From Actinoplanes italicus (GTDB taxonomy: Bacteria > Actinomycetota > Actinomycetes > Mycobacteriales > Micromonosporaceae), in the NCBI RefSeq assembly GCF_003001815.1, contig NZ_PVMZ01000043.1, positions 1 to 52,803 on the forward strand: 52,803 bases of DNA. The letters are read 5' to 3'. Positions 8,618 to 16,736 of the stretch are shown here, one piece after another. The first letter of the stretch is position 1. Each line of letters starts with the position of its first letter. The translations under genes and the position numbers were made by a program. The notes below the pieces were generated by a model. That model was not told the DNA's origin, did no database searches, and saw nothing but the letters and a program-made list of their open reading frames with translations.

Positions 8618-9648
8618 GAGAGGGCCTGTGCCACCAGAACGCCGGCGTCGTCCCGGCGGGTACCCGCGTCCCGCAGCACGGTGGCCGCGATCACCTCCGG
8701 CGAGTGGGAGAGCAGGCCCGGGTAGTCGCCCGCGTTCCACCGGTCGACCACGCCGTCGGTATGCATCAGCACGATCGCTCCCGGGGTGAGCGGGTAGTCG
8801 TACTCCCGGATCTGCCGTCGTTGATGTCCGACGATGCCGGGCATGGACACCATGCCCCGGCGGCCGCCGTCCGCCGACAGCACGGTGCCGGAGATGTTGC
8901 CCAGGCCCGCGTAGCGGACGACCCCGGCCTCCGGATCGAGTTCGGCGACGGCTAGTGCGGCGCCGCGGGTGTGCCCGAGAGCACGGTGCAGAGCCTCCAG
9001 CACCTGCGCCGGCGGAACAGCGGGCGTCTTGTGGAACACCCGGACCGCCTCGTGTGACGCGGCCGCCGCGAGACCGCCGTGCCCGAGCCCGTCGGAGACC
9101 AGCACCTGCCGGCGCCCACCGGCCTCGCGGGCCGCCCACGCGTCCCCACTCACCGATTCACCGGTCAGTGGCCGGGTCACTCCGGCCGCCCAGCCGCGTT
9201 CCGGCACGTCACCGGGCCACACCTGCACGGTCATGACGGTCCCCTTGCCGGGCACCGAGTGCAGATCCGACCAGCTGGCCTGACGCAGTATCGCGCCGAA
9301 CCCGATGCCGAGCGTCCCGGCCGTGGAGTGCCCGTCGCCCATGGAGCGCCTCAAGTCGGCCATGCCGGGCCCGCTGTCGACCGCGATGAGCTCGACCCCG
9401 GCCTGGTCGGCGGCACGCACGGGCCGGACCAGAACGGTGCCCTGGGAGGCGTGCTTGGTCAGGTTGCCGGCCGTCTCGGCGGCGACGATGGAGAGGTCGG
9501 CGATCCGATGCTCGGGCATGACCAGCTCGGCGGCCAGGCGCTCGGCGGCCCGGCGGACGGCAGAGGCCGTCCCCGGCTCCTCCACCCGGAACCAGACCCC
9601 TCCGTCCAGGAGTCCTTCGGGTAGGGACGCCACCGCGCCTCCGCTCAT
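8614..9648 (-). CDS. HATPase-PP2C fusion regulator (RsbT/RsbX-like)
   Basis: 344 residues fusing two partner-switching activities. The N-terminal ~140 residues are an anti-sigma-type HATPase (VAAETAGNLTKHASQG N box, VDSGPGMADL, GTLGIGFGAI). The C-terminal ~190 residues are a small PP2C phosphatase (VLVSDGLGHGGLAAAAS, MHTDGVVDRW, RRDDAGVLV). Similar fusions occur downstream of rsbT in bacterial stressosome operons, where the phosphatase half plays the RsbX role of dephosphorylating RsbR/RsbS; that role is inferred here. The ATG at 9648 forms an ATGA overlap with rsbT; a further in-frame start at 9657 lies inside rsbT and is less likely. Confidence 0.87.
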   Translation of the reverse strand: MSGGAVASLPEGLLDGGVWFRVEEPGTASAVRRAAERLAAELVMPEHRIADLSIVAAETAGNLTKHASQGTVLVRPVRAADQAGVELIAVDSGPGMADLRRSMGDGHSTAGTLGIGFGAILRQASWSDLHSVPGKGTVMTVQVWPGDVPERGWAAGVTRPLTGESVSGDAWAAREAGGRRQVLVSDGLGHGGLAAAASHEAVRVFHKTPAVPPAQVLEALHRALGHTRGAALAVAELDPEAGVVRYAGLGNISGTVLSADGGRRGMVSMPGIVGHQRRQIREYDYPLTPGAIVLMHTDGVVDRWNAGDYPGLLSHSPEVIAATVLRDAGTRRDDAGVLVAQALS

Positions 9649-10049
9649 CGGCACCACTTGACGATCGTAATGGTCGTGCCCTTACCCGGCTCGGTGTCGA
9701 TGTCGAACTCGTCCACCAGGCGACGTGCGCCACTGAGTCCCAGCCCGAGCCCGCCACCGGTGGTGTAACCGTCGGTGAGGGCGAGGTCCAGGTCGACGAT
9801 GCCGGGACCCTGATCGGCGAAGACTATGCGGATACCGGCCCGGCGGTCGTTGTGGACACGGGTCACCTCGACCTCGCCACCACCACCGTAGACCAGTGTG
9901 TTGCGGGCGAGCTCGCTTGCGGCGGTGACGATTTTCGTCTGGTCCACCAGGGACAACTTCACCCCGACCGCGACTGTACGCACCAGCTGCCGAACCCGGA
10001 CGACATCCTGATCGGTTACGACCGGAAGGCGCTGACTCTCGTCATTCAC
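9645..10049 (-). CDS. rsbT: RsbT-like serine kinase of the stressosome
   Basis: 134-residue GHKL kinase. In B. subtilis, RsbT phosphorylates RsbS and RsbR, then leaves the complex to activate RsbU. Motifs seen: TAASELARNTLVYGGGG (N box), FADQGPGIVDLDLAL (G1) and GGGLGLGLSGARRLVDEF (G2), with PGKGTTITI at the end. The order rsbR-rsbS-rsbT and the size agree with the family. The GTG at 10049 is used: it overlaps the rsbS stop by 8 bp and gives the usual short N terminus before the VVTDQDVVRVRQLVR segment typical of RsbT. Confidence 0.92.
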   Translation of the reverse strand: MNDESQRLPVVTDQDVVRVRQLVRTVAVGVKLSLVDQTKIVTAASELARNTLVYGGGGEVEVTRVHNDRRAGIRIVFADQGPGIVDLDLALTDGYTTGGGLGLGLSGARRLVDEFDIDTEPGKGTTITIVKWCR

Positions 10050-10452
10050 GGGTGAGTACCGCGGGGTCGGTCTCGCCCTCGTCACCCAGCACGTCGACGG
10101 TCTCCCGGCTGCCGAGCATCGCGATGCCCAGCTCGACGTTGAGCGCCGTCCGGATGCCGGGCAGCGACAGACCCAGCTCGACCAGGGTGATAGCCACGGC
10201 CGGGCGCATGCCGACGACCACAGTCTCGGCGTCGAGCACCCGGGAGACCGAGGCGATGGCGGCCAGGGTCCGCCCGACGAACGAGTCGACGATGTCGAGG
10301 GCGCTGATGTCGATGATCACGCCGTGCACGCCTGTCGCGACGATCCGCTCGGCCAGATCCTCCTGCAGTTGCAGGGCGACCTGGTCCTCCATGTCGATCT
10401 GGATGGAGACCAGCAGGATGTCGCCGATCTTCAGGACCGGCACGCGCTCCAC
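10042..10452 (-). CDS. rsbS: RsbS-like STAS stressosome scaffold protein
   Basis: 136-residue single STAS domain. The segment DISALDIVDSFVGR contains S57, equivalent by alignment of the motif to the RsbT-phosphorylated serine S59 of B. subtilis RsbS. The N terminus (VPVLKIGDILLVSIQIDM) is that of RsbS, and the tail after residue 120 is slightly longer than usual. It starts at a GTG (10452) one base after the rsbR stop, so translation is coupled. It should form the core of the ~1.8 MDa stressosome with RsbR and sequester RsbT (family knowledge). Confidence 0.92.
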   Translation of the reverse strand: MERVPVLKIGDILLVSIQIDMEDQVALQLQEDLAERIVATGVHGVIIDISALDIVDSFVGRTLAAIASVSRVLDAETVVVGMRPAVAITLVELGLSLPGIRTALNVELGIAMLGSRETVDVLGDEGETDPAVLTRE

Positions 10453-10453
10453 G

Positions 10454-11290
10454 TCAGCGTCCCGACTGCTTGGTCCGGCTGATGACGTGACGCAGCGCGT
10501 CGGCGAGCGACGCCTTGGTCGCGATGTCGCCGAACTCGATGCCGAGGGCGACGATCGTCTGCGCGATCTGCGGTCGGATGCCGGAGATGATGCAGTCGGC
10601 GCCCATCAGCCGGGCCGCCACCACGGTCTTGAGGATGTGCTGCGCGACCTGGGTGTCGACCGCGGGAACACCGGTGATATCGATGATCGCGTACGGCGAG
10701 CTGGTGTCCACCAGGGTCTGCAGGAGGCGTTCCATCACCACCTGGGCGCGTGCCGAGTCGAGCGTGCCGACCAGCGGCACGGCGACCACGCCCTCCCAGA
10801 GCTTCACCACCGGGGTGGAGAGCTCCAGCAGTTGCTCGGTCTGGTCGGCGATGAGCGACTCACGGATCCGCACATAGCTGTCGAAGGTGAACAGCGCGGC
10901 CCGGTCGACGAAGCCGGAGATCGCCACGTAGTCGCGGAGGGTGGCGGCGTCACTCTGGTCGCCCAGCACCTCGAGCAGCGCGTCCTTGAACGCGTAGATG
11001 CTGACCGCGGTCTCGGTGGCGTTGAAACCCTGACGGGCCCGGCTGTTCGAGAGCTCGCTGAGCTGGGCTCGCAGCTCGTCCGCCGGCCCGTCACCCAGAT
11101 CGGTGGCCCCGCCGGAGAACGCCTGCTGGAATCCACGCTGCAGGTCGGAGGTCTGCCGTTGGAGCTCGGCGCTGCTCAGACGATTGCGCAGGCTCCTCGT
11201 GACAAGCTCGGTCCAGCGCGCTGTCAACTGCTCAGCATGGCTCTCCAGCAGTACGGCGAAGCGTCTCGCCTCGTCCGGACTGAGCGGCAT
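10454..11290 (-). CDS. rsbR: RsbR-like stressosome sensor with N-terminal globin-like turret and STAS domain
   Basis: 278 residues. The N-terminal ~150 residues form a helical region like the non-haem globin turrets of RsbR paralogues. The C-terminal STAS domain contains DITGVPAVDTQVAQHI, which includes the position phosphorylated by RsbT in B. subtilis RsbRA, followed by GIRPQIAQTIVALGIEF. The ATG at 11290 is preceded by GGGAGG at good spacing. It is the first gene of the six-gene operon on this strand. The input signal cannot be read from the sequence. Confidence 0.92.
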   Translation of the reverse strand: MPLSPDEARRFAVLLESHAEQLTARWTELVTRSLRNRLSSAELQRQTSDLQRGFQQAFSGGATDLGDGPADELRAQLSELSNSRARQGFNATETAVSIYAFKDALLEVLGDQSDAATLRDYVAISGFVDRAALFTFDSYVRIRESLIADQTEQLLELSTPVVKLWEGVVAVPLVGTLDSARAQVVMERLLQTLVDTSSPYAIIDITGVPAVDTQVAQHILKTVVAARLMGADCIISGIRPQIAQTIVALGIEFGDIATKASLADALRHVISRTKQSGR

Positions 11291-11454
11291 CGGTGCCCTC
11301 CCACTTAGCGATCCTGCGCAACGGCCGGACTTTACCATCAGCGTGTCCAATAGTTGCTGTAAGCCAAGTAACGGACCGGGAAGCAAAGGTGCGTCCCGTT
11401 CTGCGCGCCAGCGGGTACGTGGAGTACCGTTCAGCAATAACTGGAGGTCGGCGA

Positions 11455-11808
11455 ATGTCCCTGACGGTACAAACGGAACAGCGTGACGACATGGTGGTCG
11501 TGTCGGTCGCTGGTGAGCTTGACATGGCAACCGCCCCCCAGCTGCAGGATCAGATCAGTGACCTGCTGGAGAAGGGCCGGACCCGCCTGGTGTTCGACCT
11601 CGCCGAGGTGTCCTTCTGCGACTCGACCGGGCTCTCGGTCTTCGTCCGCGCGAAGAACAGCACCGACGATGCCGGCGGCACCGTCCGGCTCGCCGCCCCG
11701 CAGCGCGGGGTCCTGCGCATCCTCGAGGTGAGCGGCCTGGTGGAGGTGCTGCACACCTATCCCACGGTCGACGAGGCGGTCACCGCCGAAGAGCCTGCCC
11801 TCGACTGA
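11455..11808 (+). CDS. rsbV: STAS anti-sigma factor antagonist (RsbV-like)
   Basis: 117-residue single STAS domain of the RsbV/SpoIIAA type: AGELDMATAPQLQ near residue 20 and LVFDLAEVSFCDSTGLS with phosphorylatable S57. Family role: when dephosphorylated by an RsbU-type PP2C it binds an RsbW-type anti-sigma kinase and releases a sigma factor. A GGAGG precedes the ATG at 11455. It is divergent from rsbR across 164 bp, and the operon opposite supplies two PP2C phosphatases that could act on it. No rsbW or sigma gene lies in this window, so the output sigma factor is presumably elsewhere. Confidence 0.9.
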   Translation: MSLTVQTEQRDDMVVVSVAGELDMATAPQLQDQISDLLEKGRTRLVFDLAEVSFCDSTGLSVFVRAKNSTDDAGGTVRLAAPQRGVLRILEVSGLVEVLHTYPTVDEAVTAEEPALD

Positions 11809-11887
11809 CCTCCCGGTCGGCGTAGTTTGTCGTCGACCGGTGACGGGCACCCCGTCGCCGGACTGAACAACCGGCCCAGGAGTGCCC

Positions 11888-12352
11888 GTGAAAAAAATGA
11901 TCCAAGGCTTCAAAGACTTCATCATGCGCGGCAACGTCGTCGACCTAGCGGTCGGCGTCGTGATCGGCACCGCGTTCACCGCGGTCGTCACCAGCTTCAC
12001 CAAGTCCTTCCTCGAGCCGCTGATCAAACTGATCTCCGGCGGCTCGGGCGAGGCCAAGGGCCAGTGGGAGCCGGTCAAGGGCGTGGTCTTCACCTACGCC
12101 GCGTTCATCAACGCGGTGATCACCTTCCTGCTGACCGCCGCCGTGCTCTATTTCCTCGTGGTCATGCCGCTGAACGTGCTGGCCGAGCGCCGCCGTCGCG
12201 GCGAGGAGCCGCCGCCGAAGGCGCCCAGTGAGGAGGTCAAGCTGCTCACCGAGATCCGCGACGCGCTGCTGCGCGACCAGGGCCACCAGGTCTCCAACAG
12301 CGCCCTGGACGAGGTGCTGGGCCGCCGCCCCGAGCCGCCGCAGAAGTTCTGA
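11888..12352 (+). CDS. mscL: large-conductance mechanosensitive channel MscL
   Basis: 154-residue inner-membrane channel. The N-terminal amphipathic helix and TM1 carry the hallmark GFKDFIMRGNVVDLAVGVV and IGTAFTAVV segments. A periplasmic loop follows, then TM2 (FINAVITFLLTAAVLYFLVV) and a charged cytoplasmic helix with a Pro-rich linker. It opens under membrane tension to release solutes in hypo-osmotic shock. The GTG at 11888 is chosen because AGGAG lies 5 bases upstream; a GTG at 11882 and an ATG at 11897 are alternatives. Confidence 0.96.
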   Translation: MKKMIQGFKDFIMRGNVVDLAVGVVIGTAFTAVVTSFTKSFLEPLIKLISGGSGEAKGQWEPVKGVVFTYAAFINAVITFLLTAAVLYFLVVMPLNVLAERRRRGEEPPPKAPSEEVKLLTEIRDALLRDQGHQVSNSALDEVLGRRPEPPQKF

Positions 12353-12406
12353 AAAAAGATCCGCCCTCCCGGCACGGTTCGAACACCTGTTCGATACAGT
12401 GCCGGG

Positions 12407-12640
12407 ATGGAGCAGCGTAAGCACTGGTGGAACGGCAAGTGGGGCAGCATCGCCCGCAAGGACGTCTACTTACGGACCAGCGGTGATCAGTGGTATGTCG
12501 AACAGCGCGCCGGCGGCTCGGAGGGTGTCTCCCACTTCTTCGAGTACGACAGCGAGGACGCCGCCCTCGACATGATCCGCGGCCTGCTCAACGGGCCGGA
12601 CGAGTGGCGTGAACTCTCCGTTCGCCCGTCCGCCCGCTAG
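12407..12640 (+). CDS. small conserved-type hypothetical protein
   Basis: 77 residues, acidic and Trp/Tyr-rich (HWWNGKWGSIARKDVYLRT, SHFFEYDSEDAALDMIRGLL). No signal peptide, membrane segment or family I can name. It looks like a small globular alpha/beta protein of a type common in Micromonosporaceae. It follows mscL by 54 bp and may be co-transcribed. Its stop overlaps the convergent anti-sigma-like gene by 4 bp. Confidence 0.7.
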   Translation: MEQRKHWWNGKWGSIARKDVYLRTSGDQWYVEQRAGGSEGVSHFFEYDSEDAALDMIRGLLNGPDEWRELSVRPSAR

Positions 12641-13410
12641 GCCGCTCGATGGTCCTCGTGATGCCGCGCGGTCAGCGGGCCGCGCGGTGGTGGCAGCAGT
12701 CGCAGGCCCGGCAGCGGCGTCTCCGGACCCGCCGCCTCGGTGTCGAAACGGGCCCGCCAGCCGGTGCCGGCCCGCGCGCCGGGCGGCCGCATCTCCCCGC
12801 CGACACCCCGGGCCAGCGCGACCACCAGCAGATATCCGGTGATCACGAAGCCGTGGCCGATCAGCCGGTCGACGTCGACGCGCCCGCCGGTCAGGTCGGT
12901 GATCGAGATCAGCAGCAGCATCCCGACGAACGCGGTCAGCATCGGGACCAGGCCGGTCGGCCGGGTCCGGCGCAGCGCGATGAAGAGATAGCCCGCGCCG
13001 ACCGCGACGTTCCAGGCCGCCGACTCGTGCCAGAGGTGGCCCTGCGTGGCACCCAGCCCGTTGTGCGCGTGCCCGGCGCTCACCCCGCCGCCGACCTGGG
13101 TCAGCCCGAGGATCAGCTGCACCGCCCCGATCGCGGCCAGCGCCACGTAAAGAAGGGCGGCCACCGGCAGGCGCCGGCGCCGCGGGGCCGGCGGCTGCTC
13201 CGGAAGCGCGGCCAGGATCGCGGCCGTCAGATCCGGCACGTCGGGCACCGGGGTGGTCCGGGTCATCCGGTTCACCGCCGCGGCCTTGTCCAGCCAGTCA
13301 CGGCAGCCGGCGCACTCGGCCAGGTGCTCGTCGACCAGCGGGCGCATCACCGGGTCGTCCTCGCCGTCCAGCTGCGCGGAGAGCATCTCGCGCCACCGCT
13401 CACATGCCAT
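12637..13410 (-). CDS. zf-HC2 anti-sigma-type membrane protein
   Basis: 257 residues. The N-terminal zinc-finger domain (C3, then HLAECAGC at residues ~29-36) is the ZAS/zf-HC2 module of anti-sigma factors. After a Pro-rich linker come about four hydrophobic segments (VAALLYVALAAIGAVQLIL, AVGAGYLFIAL, MLTAFVGMLLLISI, GHGFVITGYLLVVALA). There is a His-rich loop (SAGHAHNG, HLWHESAAW) and a polar, Pro/Arg-rich tail. ZAS proteins usually hold an ECF sigma factor at the membrane, but no sigma gene is adjacent; the nearest is at 48.3 kb. It could therefore be an orphan or act on another partner. Confidence 0.8.
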   Translation of the reverse strand: MACERWREMLSAQLDGEDDPVMRPLVDEHLAECAGCRDWLDKAAAVNRMTRTTPVPDVPDLTAAILAALPEQPPAPRRRRLPVAALLYVALAAIGAVQLILGLTQVGGGVSAGHAHNGLGATQGHLWHESAAWNVAVGAGYLFIALRRTRPTGLVPMLTAFVGMLLLISITDLTGGRVDVDRLIGHGFVITGYLLVVALARGVGGEMRPPGARAGTGWRARFDTEAAGPETPLPGLRLLPPPRGPLTARHHEDHRAA

Positions 13411-13460
13411 GACTAGATAGTCGCCGAAAAAGCCGCCGAAGTTCCCGCCCGGCTTCAGTG

Positions 13461-13631
13461 ATGTTCGCGGCCGAGCAGACGCCGCTCCCTTCAGCGTTCA
13501 AAACATGTTCGCGGCCGAGCAGCCAGCTCCACCCCTTCAGCTTTCAGAGACGTTCGTGGCCGAGCAGCCAGCTCCACCCCTTCAGCTTTCAGAGATGTTC
13601 GTGGCCGAGCAGACGCCGCCGCTCCCGGAAG
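13461..13631. repeat. 45-bp tandem repeat built from the 3' end of the CGNR gene
   Basis: Four copies start at 13461, 13505, 13550 and 13595 (spacing 44, 45, 45). Each contains (C/T)GTGGCCGAGCAG, which on the minus strand encodes LLGHE, the last residues of the CGNR protein. The innermost copy is inside the gene and the other three lie downstream of its stop. The two middle copies are near-identical. Apart from these repeats I see no gene in 13411-13588. Confidence 0.8.
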
Positions 13632-14188
13632 GCACGCAGGTTCGCCGTGTTACCGCAGGTGCTGACGTCGTGCCAGACCCCGCTGTTGTTTCGCGAGGTG
13701 TCGAAGAAAGCGGCCCGGCATACCTGGTTGTTGCAGAGCTTGAGCCGCGGCCAGAGTCCCGCCTGCTGGGCCAGCAGCGCCTCGGCCCACAACGCCGACG
13801 CCAGCCAGCGGACCCCGCGGCCGGTCGGGACCACCCGCACCCAGCCGGCCCCGTCCGGCACGAGGCTCACCTGGACGTCGGCCGGCGGTAGCAGCGCCTC
13901 GTCGGGCGACGGGCTGACCCCTGCCATCAGCACCTGCTCGAAAGCGGTCCGCAGGCGGCGCATCGAGCGCAGATCGGCGGCGGAGAGCAGCAGAGTCGGC
14001 CCCGGCATACCGGAGACGTGCGACCACAGACCGAGCGCGTCGGTCACCCACCATTGGGCGTCGTCGACACCCGCGAGCAGGTCAGACGCATGGGACATCG
14101 CCGGACGAGTGTTCAACAACTCCTGAACGAGGGCGAATCCACCGGGCGCCTCCCGTACGCCGTGCCGCGCACTCGCCTTCCATGACAT
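13589..14188 (-). CDS. CGNR zinc-finger domain protein (putative transcriptional regulator)
   Basis: 199 residues of the ABATE/CGNR family. The N-terminal ABATE-like domain includes LVQELLNTRP and the DLRSMRRLRTAFEQVL helix. The C-terminal finger has LKLCNNQVCRAAFFDTSRNNSGVW and the name-giving STCGNTANLRAFRERRR, with four Cys available for zinc. Such proteins are presumed stress-responsive regulators; no target is evident. The ATG at 14188 has GTAGG 8 bases upstream; a TTG at 14194 would add two residues. The stop lies inside a tandem repeat copying the end of this gene. Confidence 0.88.
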   Translation of the reverse strand: MSWKASARHGVREAPGGFALVQELLNTRPAMSHASDLLAGVDDAQWWVTDALGLWSHVSGMPGPTLLLSAADLRSMRRLRTAFEQVLMAGVSPSPDEALLPPADVQVSLVPDGAGWVRVVPTGRGVRWLASALWAEALLAQQAGLWPRLKLCNNQVCRAAFFDTSRNNSGVWHDVSTCGNTANLRAFRERRRLLGHEHL

Positions 14189-14298
14189 AGCCAAAGCCTA
14201 CTCGGCTCTTTTTCCGCCATACCCGGAACGCCACCCGGCCGAGTGGACGGCCGCCATTCATCGGTGGACGGTCGTGAATGACTCTCTAGACTTCACCT

Positions 14299-15081
14299 GT
14301 GCGTAGAGCTCTGGCGACCGCGATCGCCGCCGTGGTGGCGCTGACCCTCGCCGCCGGTTGCGAGACAGACACCCCGACGGCGAAGGAACCCGCGCCCACC
14401 GTCTCGGCCCCGGCGTCGCAGCCTGCTCCCGCACCCACCGTCTCGGCGACCCCGAACACCCCGGCCCCGCTCTCCCCCACGCCTCGGAGGAAGCTGAAGG
14501 CCGGCGCCAAGGGCCCCGACGTGCTGGCGGTGCAGCAGCGCCTCACCGAGCTGGGCTACTGGAACGGCAAGGCGGACGGCAAGTTCGGCGACACCACGAG
14601 GCAGGCCGTCTACGCCCTTCAGAAAGCGGCCGGCATCAGCCGCGACGGGTCCGTCGGACCGAAAACCTTCAAGGCCTTGGACAATGGCGTACGCCCGAAG
14701 GCGCGCTCCACCAGCGGCACGCTGATCGAGATCGACCTGAAGAAGCAACTGTTGCTCCTGGTGACCGACGGTCAGGTCACGCGGACCTTCAACACGTCGA
14801 CCGGCTCGAACGAGTATTACCAGCAGGAGGGCGAGACCTACCTGGCGGACACCCCGCGCGGGAAGTTCAAGGTGGGCCGCCAGATCGACGGCTGGCGCAA
14901 CGCGCCGCTCGGCCTGCTCTGGCGTCCGAAGTACTTCAACGGCGGGATCGCGGTGCACGGCGCCCCGAGCGTCCCGCCGTACCCGGCGTCACACGGCTGC
15001 GCCCGCGTCTCGGTCGCCGCGATGAACTGGCTGTGGAAGAACGACGCGATCCCGCTGAAGACGAAGGTCTGGGTTTACTGA
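14299..15081 (+). CDS. L,D-transpeptidase lipoprotein with peptidoglycan-binding domain
   Basis: 260 residues. Lipobox LAAGC gives lipidated C21. A Thr/Pro/Ala linker follows (residues ~25-65), then a PG_binding_1 domain (GPDVLAVQQRLTELGYW, GKFGDTTRQAVYALQ). The C-terminal YkuD domain has catalytic HGAPSVPPYPASHGCARVS with nucleophile C234. It should form 3-3 peptidoglycan cross-links outside the membrane. The start is TTG/GTG-like at 14299 after a weak ribosome site. It stands alone. Confidence 0.92.
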   Translation: MRRALATAIAAVVALTLAAGCETDTPTAKEPAPTVSAPASQPAPAPTVSATPNTPAPLSPTPRRKLKAGAKGPDVLAVQQRLTELGYWNGKADGKFGDTTRQAVYALQKAAGISRDGSVGPKTFKALDNGVRPKARSTSGTLIEIDLKKQLLLLVTDGQVTRTFNTSTGSNEYYQQEGETYLADTPRGKFKVGRQIDGWRNAPLGLLWRPKYFNGGIAVHGAPSVPPYPASHGCARVSVAAMNWLWKNDAIPLKTKVWVY

Positions 15082-15127
15082 ACGATCCGGCTCTCGGGAC
15101 CGTCCTAGCCTGCCGGACCGCCCGGGT

Positions 15128-15583
15128 CTACTGAACCGTCACCAGTCGCCGCGCCCGGCGCGGGGCGGGGATGACCGGCGCGTATCCGGGTGGGAACGCC
15201 GCCCCGTGGATCTCGGCGCAGAGCACCACGCTCAGCCACGGCACCCACGGCCCGACGATCTCCACCGTCCCGCGACCGCGAATGTCGAGGGTGAGCGACC
15301 AGTCGTCGGGCCGTGGCCGCAGCCCGGTCACCGACCGTAGGTCGAAGGACTCAGCGCCCAGCACCAGCCGCTGGCTGGTGACCACGGCAAGTCGCCGGTC
15401 GTCCCCGATGACGTCGACCGGGAACCACCCGAACTGCTTCTCACCGGCCCGCAGCGGGATCGTGGGACTCACCGCCGCCGGGCGGCCACCCCGCTCCACG
15501 AGACGGGTCAGCATGCTCGCGGACCGATGACCGGCCAGCAGCTGTCCTGGGTCGTACACCGACAAAACAATCTCCGATCTCAA
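15128..15583 (-). CDS. hypothetical protein with PH-like strand pattern
   Basis: About 151 residues, soluble, no signal peptide. The middle (DDRRLAVVTSQRLVLGAESFDLRSVTGLRP) has the beta-strand rhythm of bacterial PH-like domains (read T-x-x-R-L-x-x-x then a hydrophobic-acidic strand), but this is only a pattern resemblance. Start choice is uncertain: TTG at 15583, or an internal TTG or GTG shortly after, near GGAG. No functional partner is adjacent. Confidence 0.6.
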   Translation of the reverse strand: MRSEIVLSVYDPGQLLAGHRSASMLTRLVERGGRPAAVSPTIPLRAGEKQFGWFPVDVIGDDRRLAVVTSQRLVLGAESFDLRSVTGLRPRPDDWSLTLDIRGRGTVEIVGPWVPWLSVVLCAEIHGAAFPPGYAPVIPAPRRARRLVTVQ

Positions 15584-15903
15584 CGACCGCGCCCAACGCG
15601 GCCCGGCTCTGACCTTGGCACGCCCGGGCCGTCACCCCAAGCGAATACACCCCAACGGTGAGCCCGAAATTTCCGACGTTACGGTTTAGCCCGATTGAGT
15701 CCGTTTGCGTCCCCATCGGTCGCGGTGCCCGCCCAGCGTATCGGCGGGGTCTGACATTCCTCGGCGCTCAAGCGTGTGAGCTGCGGAAACATTGTCCGAA
15801 TTCTCCAGCGGACGATCCATGGACGGCGATCTACTGCGACCATGCCGTCCGGCGTGCCAGCGTCTGGGCCGAAACGTCCGGCACCAGAAAGGAACCTTCG
15901 CTC
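15584..15903. other. 320-bp leader region without a gene
   Basis: Between the divergent hypothetical gene and the first SapA-like gene I see no coding potential supported on either strand and no strong hairpin. It presumably carries promoters for both directions. An AAAGGAA ribosome-site-like word lies just before the GTG at 15904. Confidence 0.5.
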
Positions 15904-16314
15904 GTGCGAATCTCACGCAAGATCGCCGCAATCGGACTGTCCGCGGCCGCCACCGCGGCCGGTGTGACGGTGGCCGCGTCGCCCGCACAGGCGGCGCTCT
16001 ACGGCGGCCAGTGCGGTTCCGGCTACGGCTTGGTGAACCTGATCGACCTGCCGAACCTGCGCGGCACCGTGTACCTCACGTACAACGCGTCGACGGGGAA
16101 GAACTGCGTCGTGACTCTCCGGGAGAACCCCGGCACCGCCACGCTCATGGAGGCGTTCATCCGCCGCACCGGCACGACGACGTACGTCAAGGACAGCGGC
16201 AACTTCACGACGTACGCCGGCCCGGTCTACATCTCGGCGGCCGGTTCGTGCGTCGACTGGGGCGGCACGATCGGCACCGCGACCAAGACCCGCTACGGCA
16301 CCAACTGCGGCTGA
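15904..16314 (+). CDS. spore-associated protein A (SapA)-like secreted protein
   Basis: 136 residues: Sec signal peptide ending ASPAQAA, then a compact ~105-residue domain. Its signatures are YGGQCGSGYGLV, GTVYLTYNASTGKNCVV, YAGPVYISAAGSCVDWGG and a C-terminal TNCG. Four Cys (CGSG, NCV, SCV, NCG) probably form two disulfides. The pattern matches the SapA family first known from Streptomyces spore coats (recalled, not searched). GTG start at 15904. It is followed after 14 bp by a paralogue, so the pair is an operon. Role: extracellular or spore-surface protein, mechanism unknown. Confidence 0.82.
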   Translation: MRISRKIAAIGLSAAATAAGVTVAASPAQAALYGGQCGSGYGLVNLIDLPNLRGTVYLTYNASTGKNCVVTLRENPGTATLMEAFIRRTGTTTYVKDSGNFTTYAGPVYISAAGSCVDWGGTIGTATKTRYGTNCG

Positions 16315-16328
16315 GAGGAGCCAGAATC

Positions 16329-16727
16329 ATGAAGAAGATCGCTGCAACGGCTTTCGCGATGACGGCGGCCGCGGTGCTGACCGTTTCGACCCCCGCCCAG
16401 GCCGCCAGTTACGGCGGTGAGTGCGGCTCCGGCTACGGCGTCGTGAACTCGGCCGCGATCGGCTCGAAGGGCACGGTGTTCCTCACCTACAACGCGTCCA
16501 ACGGCTACAACTGCGTGGTCGCCAAGCGCAACAGCGCCGGTTCGGCCGTCCTCGTCGAGGCGGGGCTGGCCATCCACCCGGTCGGCTCGCACTGGACCAA
16601 GTTCGACGGGGGCTACTTCACCTCGTACGCCGGGCCGCTGTATCTGTCGGCCGCTGACAAGTGCGTGGACTGGATGGGCCGGATCAGCGGCACCGAGGGC
16701 GGCAAGCGCGGCACCAACTGCGGCTGA
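16329..16727 (+). CDS. second SapA-like secreted protein (tandem paralogue)
   Basis: 132 residues with signal peptide MKKIAATAFAMTAAAVLTV...AQAA and the same domain: YGGECGSGYGVV, GTVFLTYNASNGYNCVV, YAGPLYLSAADKCVDWMG, TNCG. All four Cys are kept. The middle is more diverged from its neighbour (AGLAIHPVGSHWTKFDGGYF). GAGAGG lies before the ATG. Tandem duplication with diverged middles suggests two co-secreted forms. An 11-bp hairpin follows the stop. Confidence 0.82.
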   Translation: MKKIAATAFAMTAAAVLTVSTPAQAASYGGECGSGYGVVNSAAIGSKGTVFLTYNASNGYNCVVAKRNSAGSAVLVEAGLAIHPVGSHWTKFDGGYFTSYAGPLYLSAADKCVDWMGRISGTEGGKRGTNCG

Positions 16728-16736
16728 CCCTCGCCG

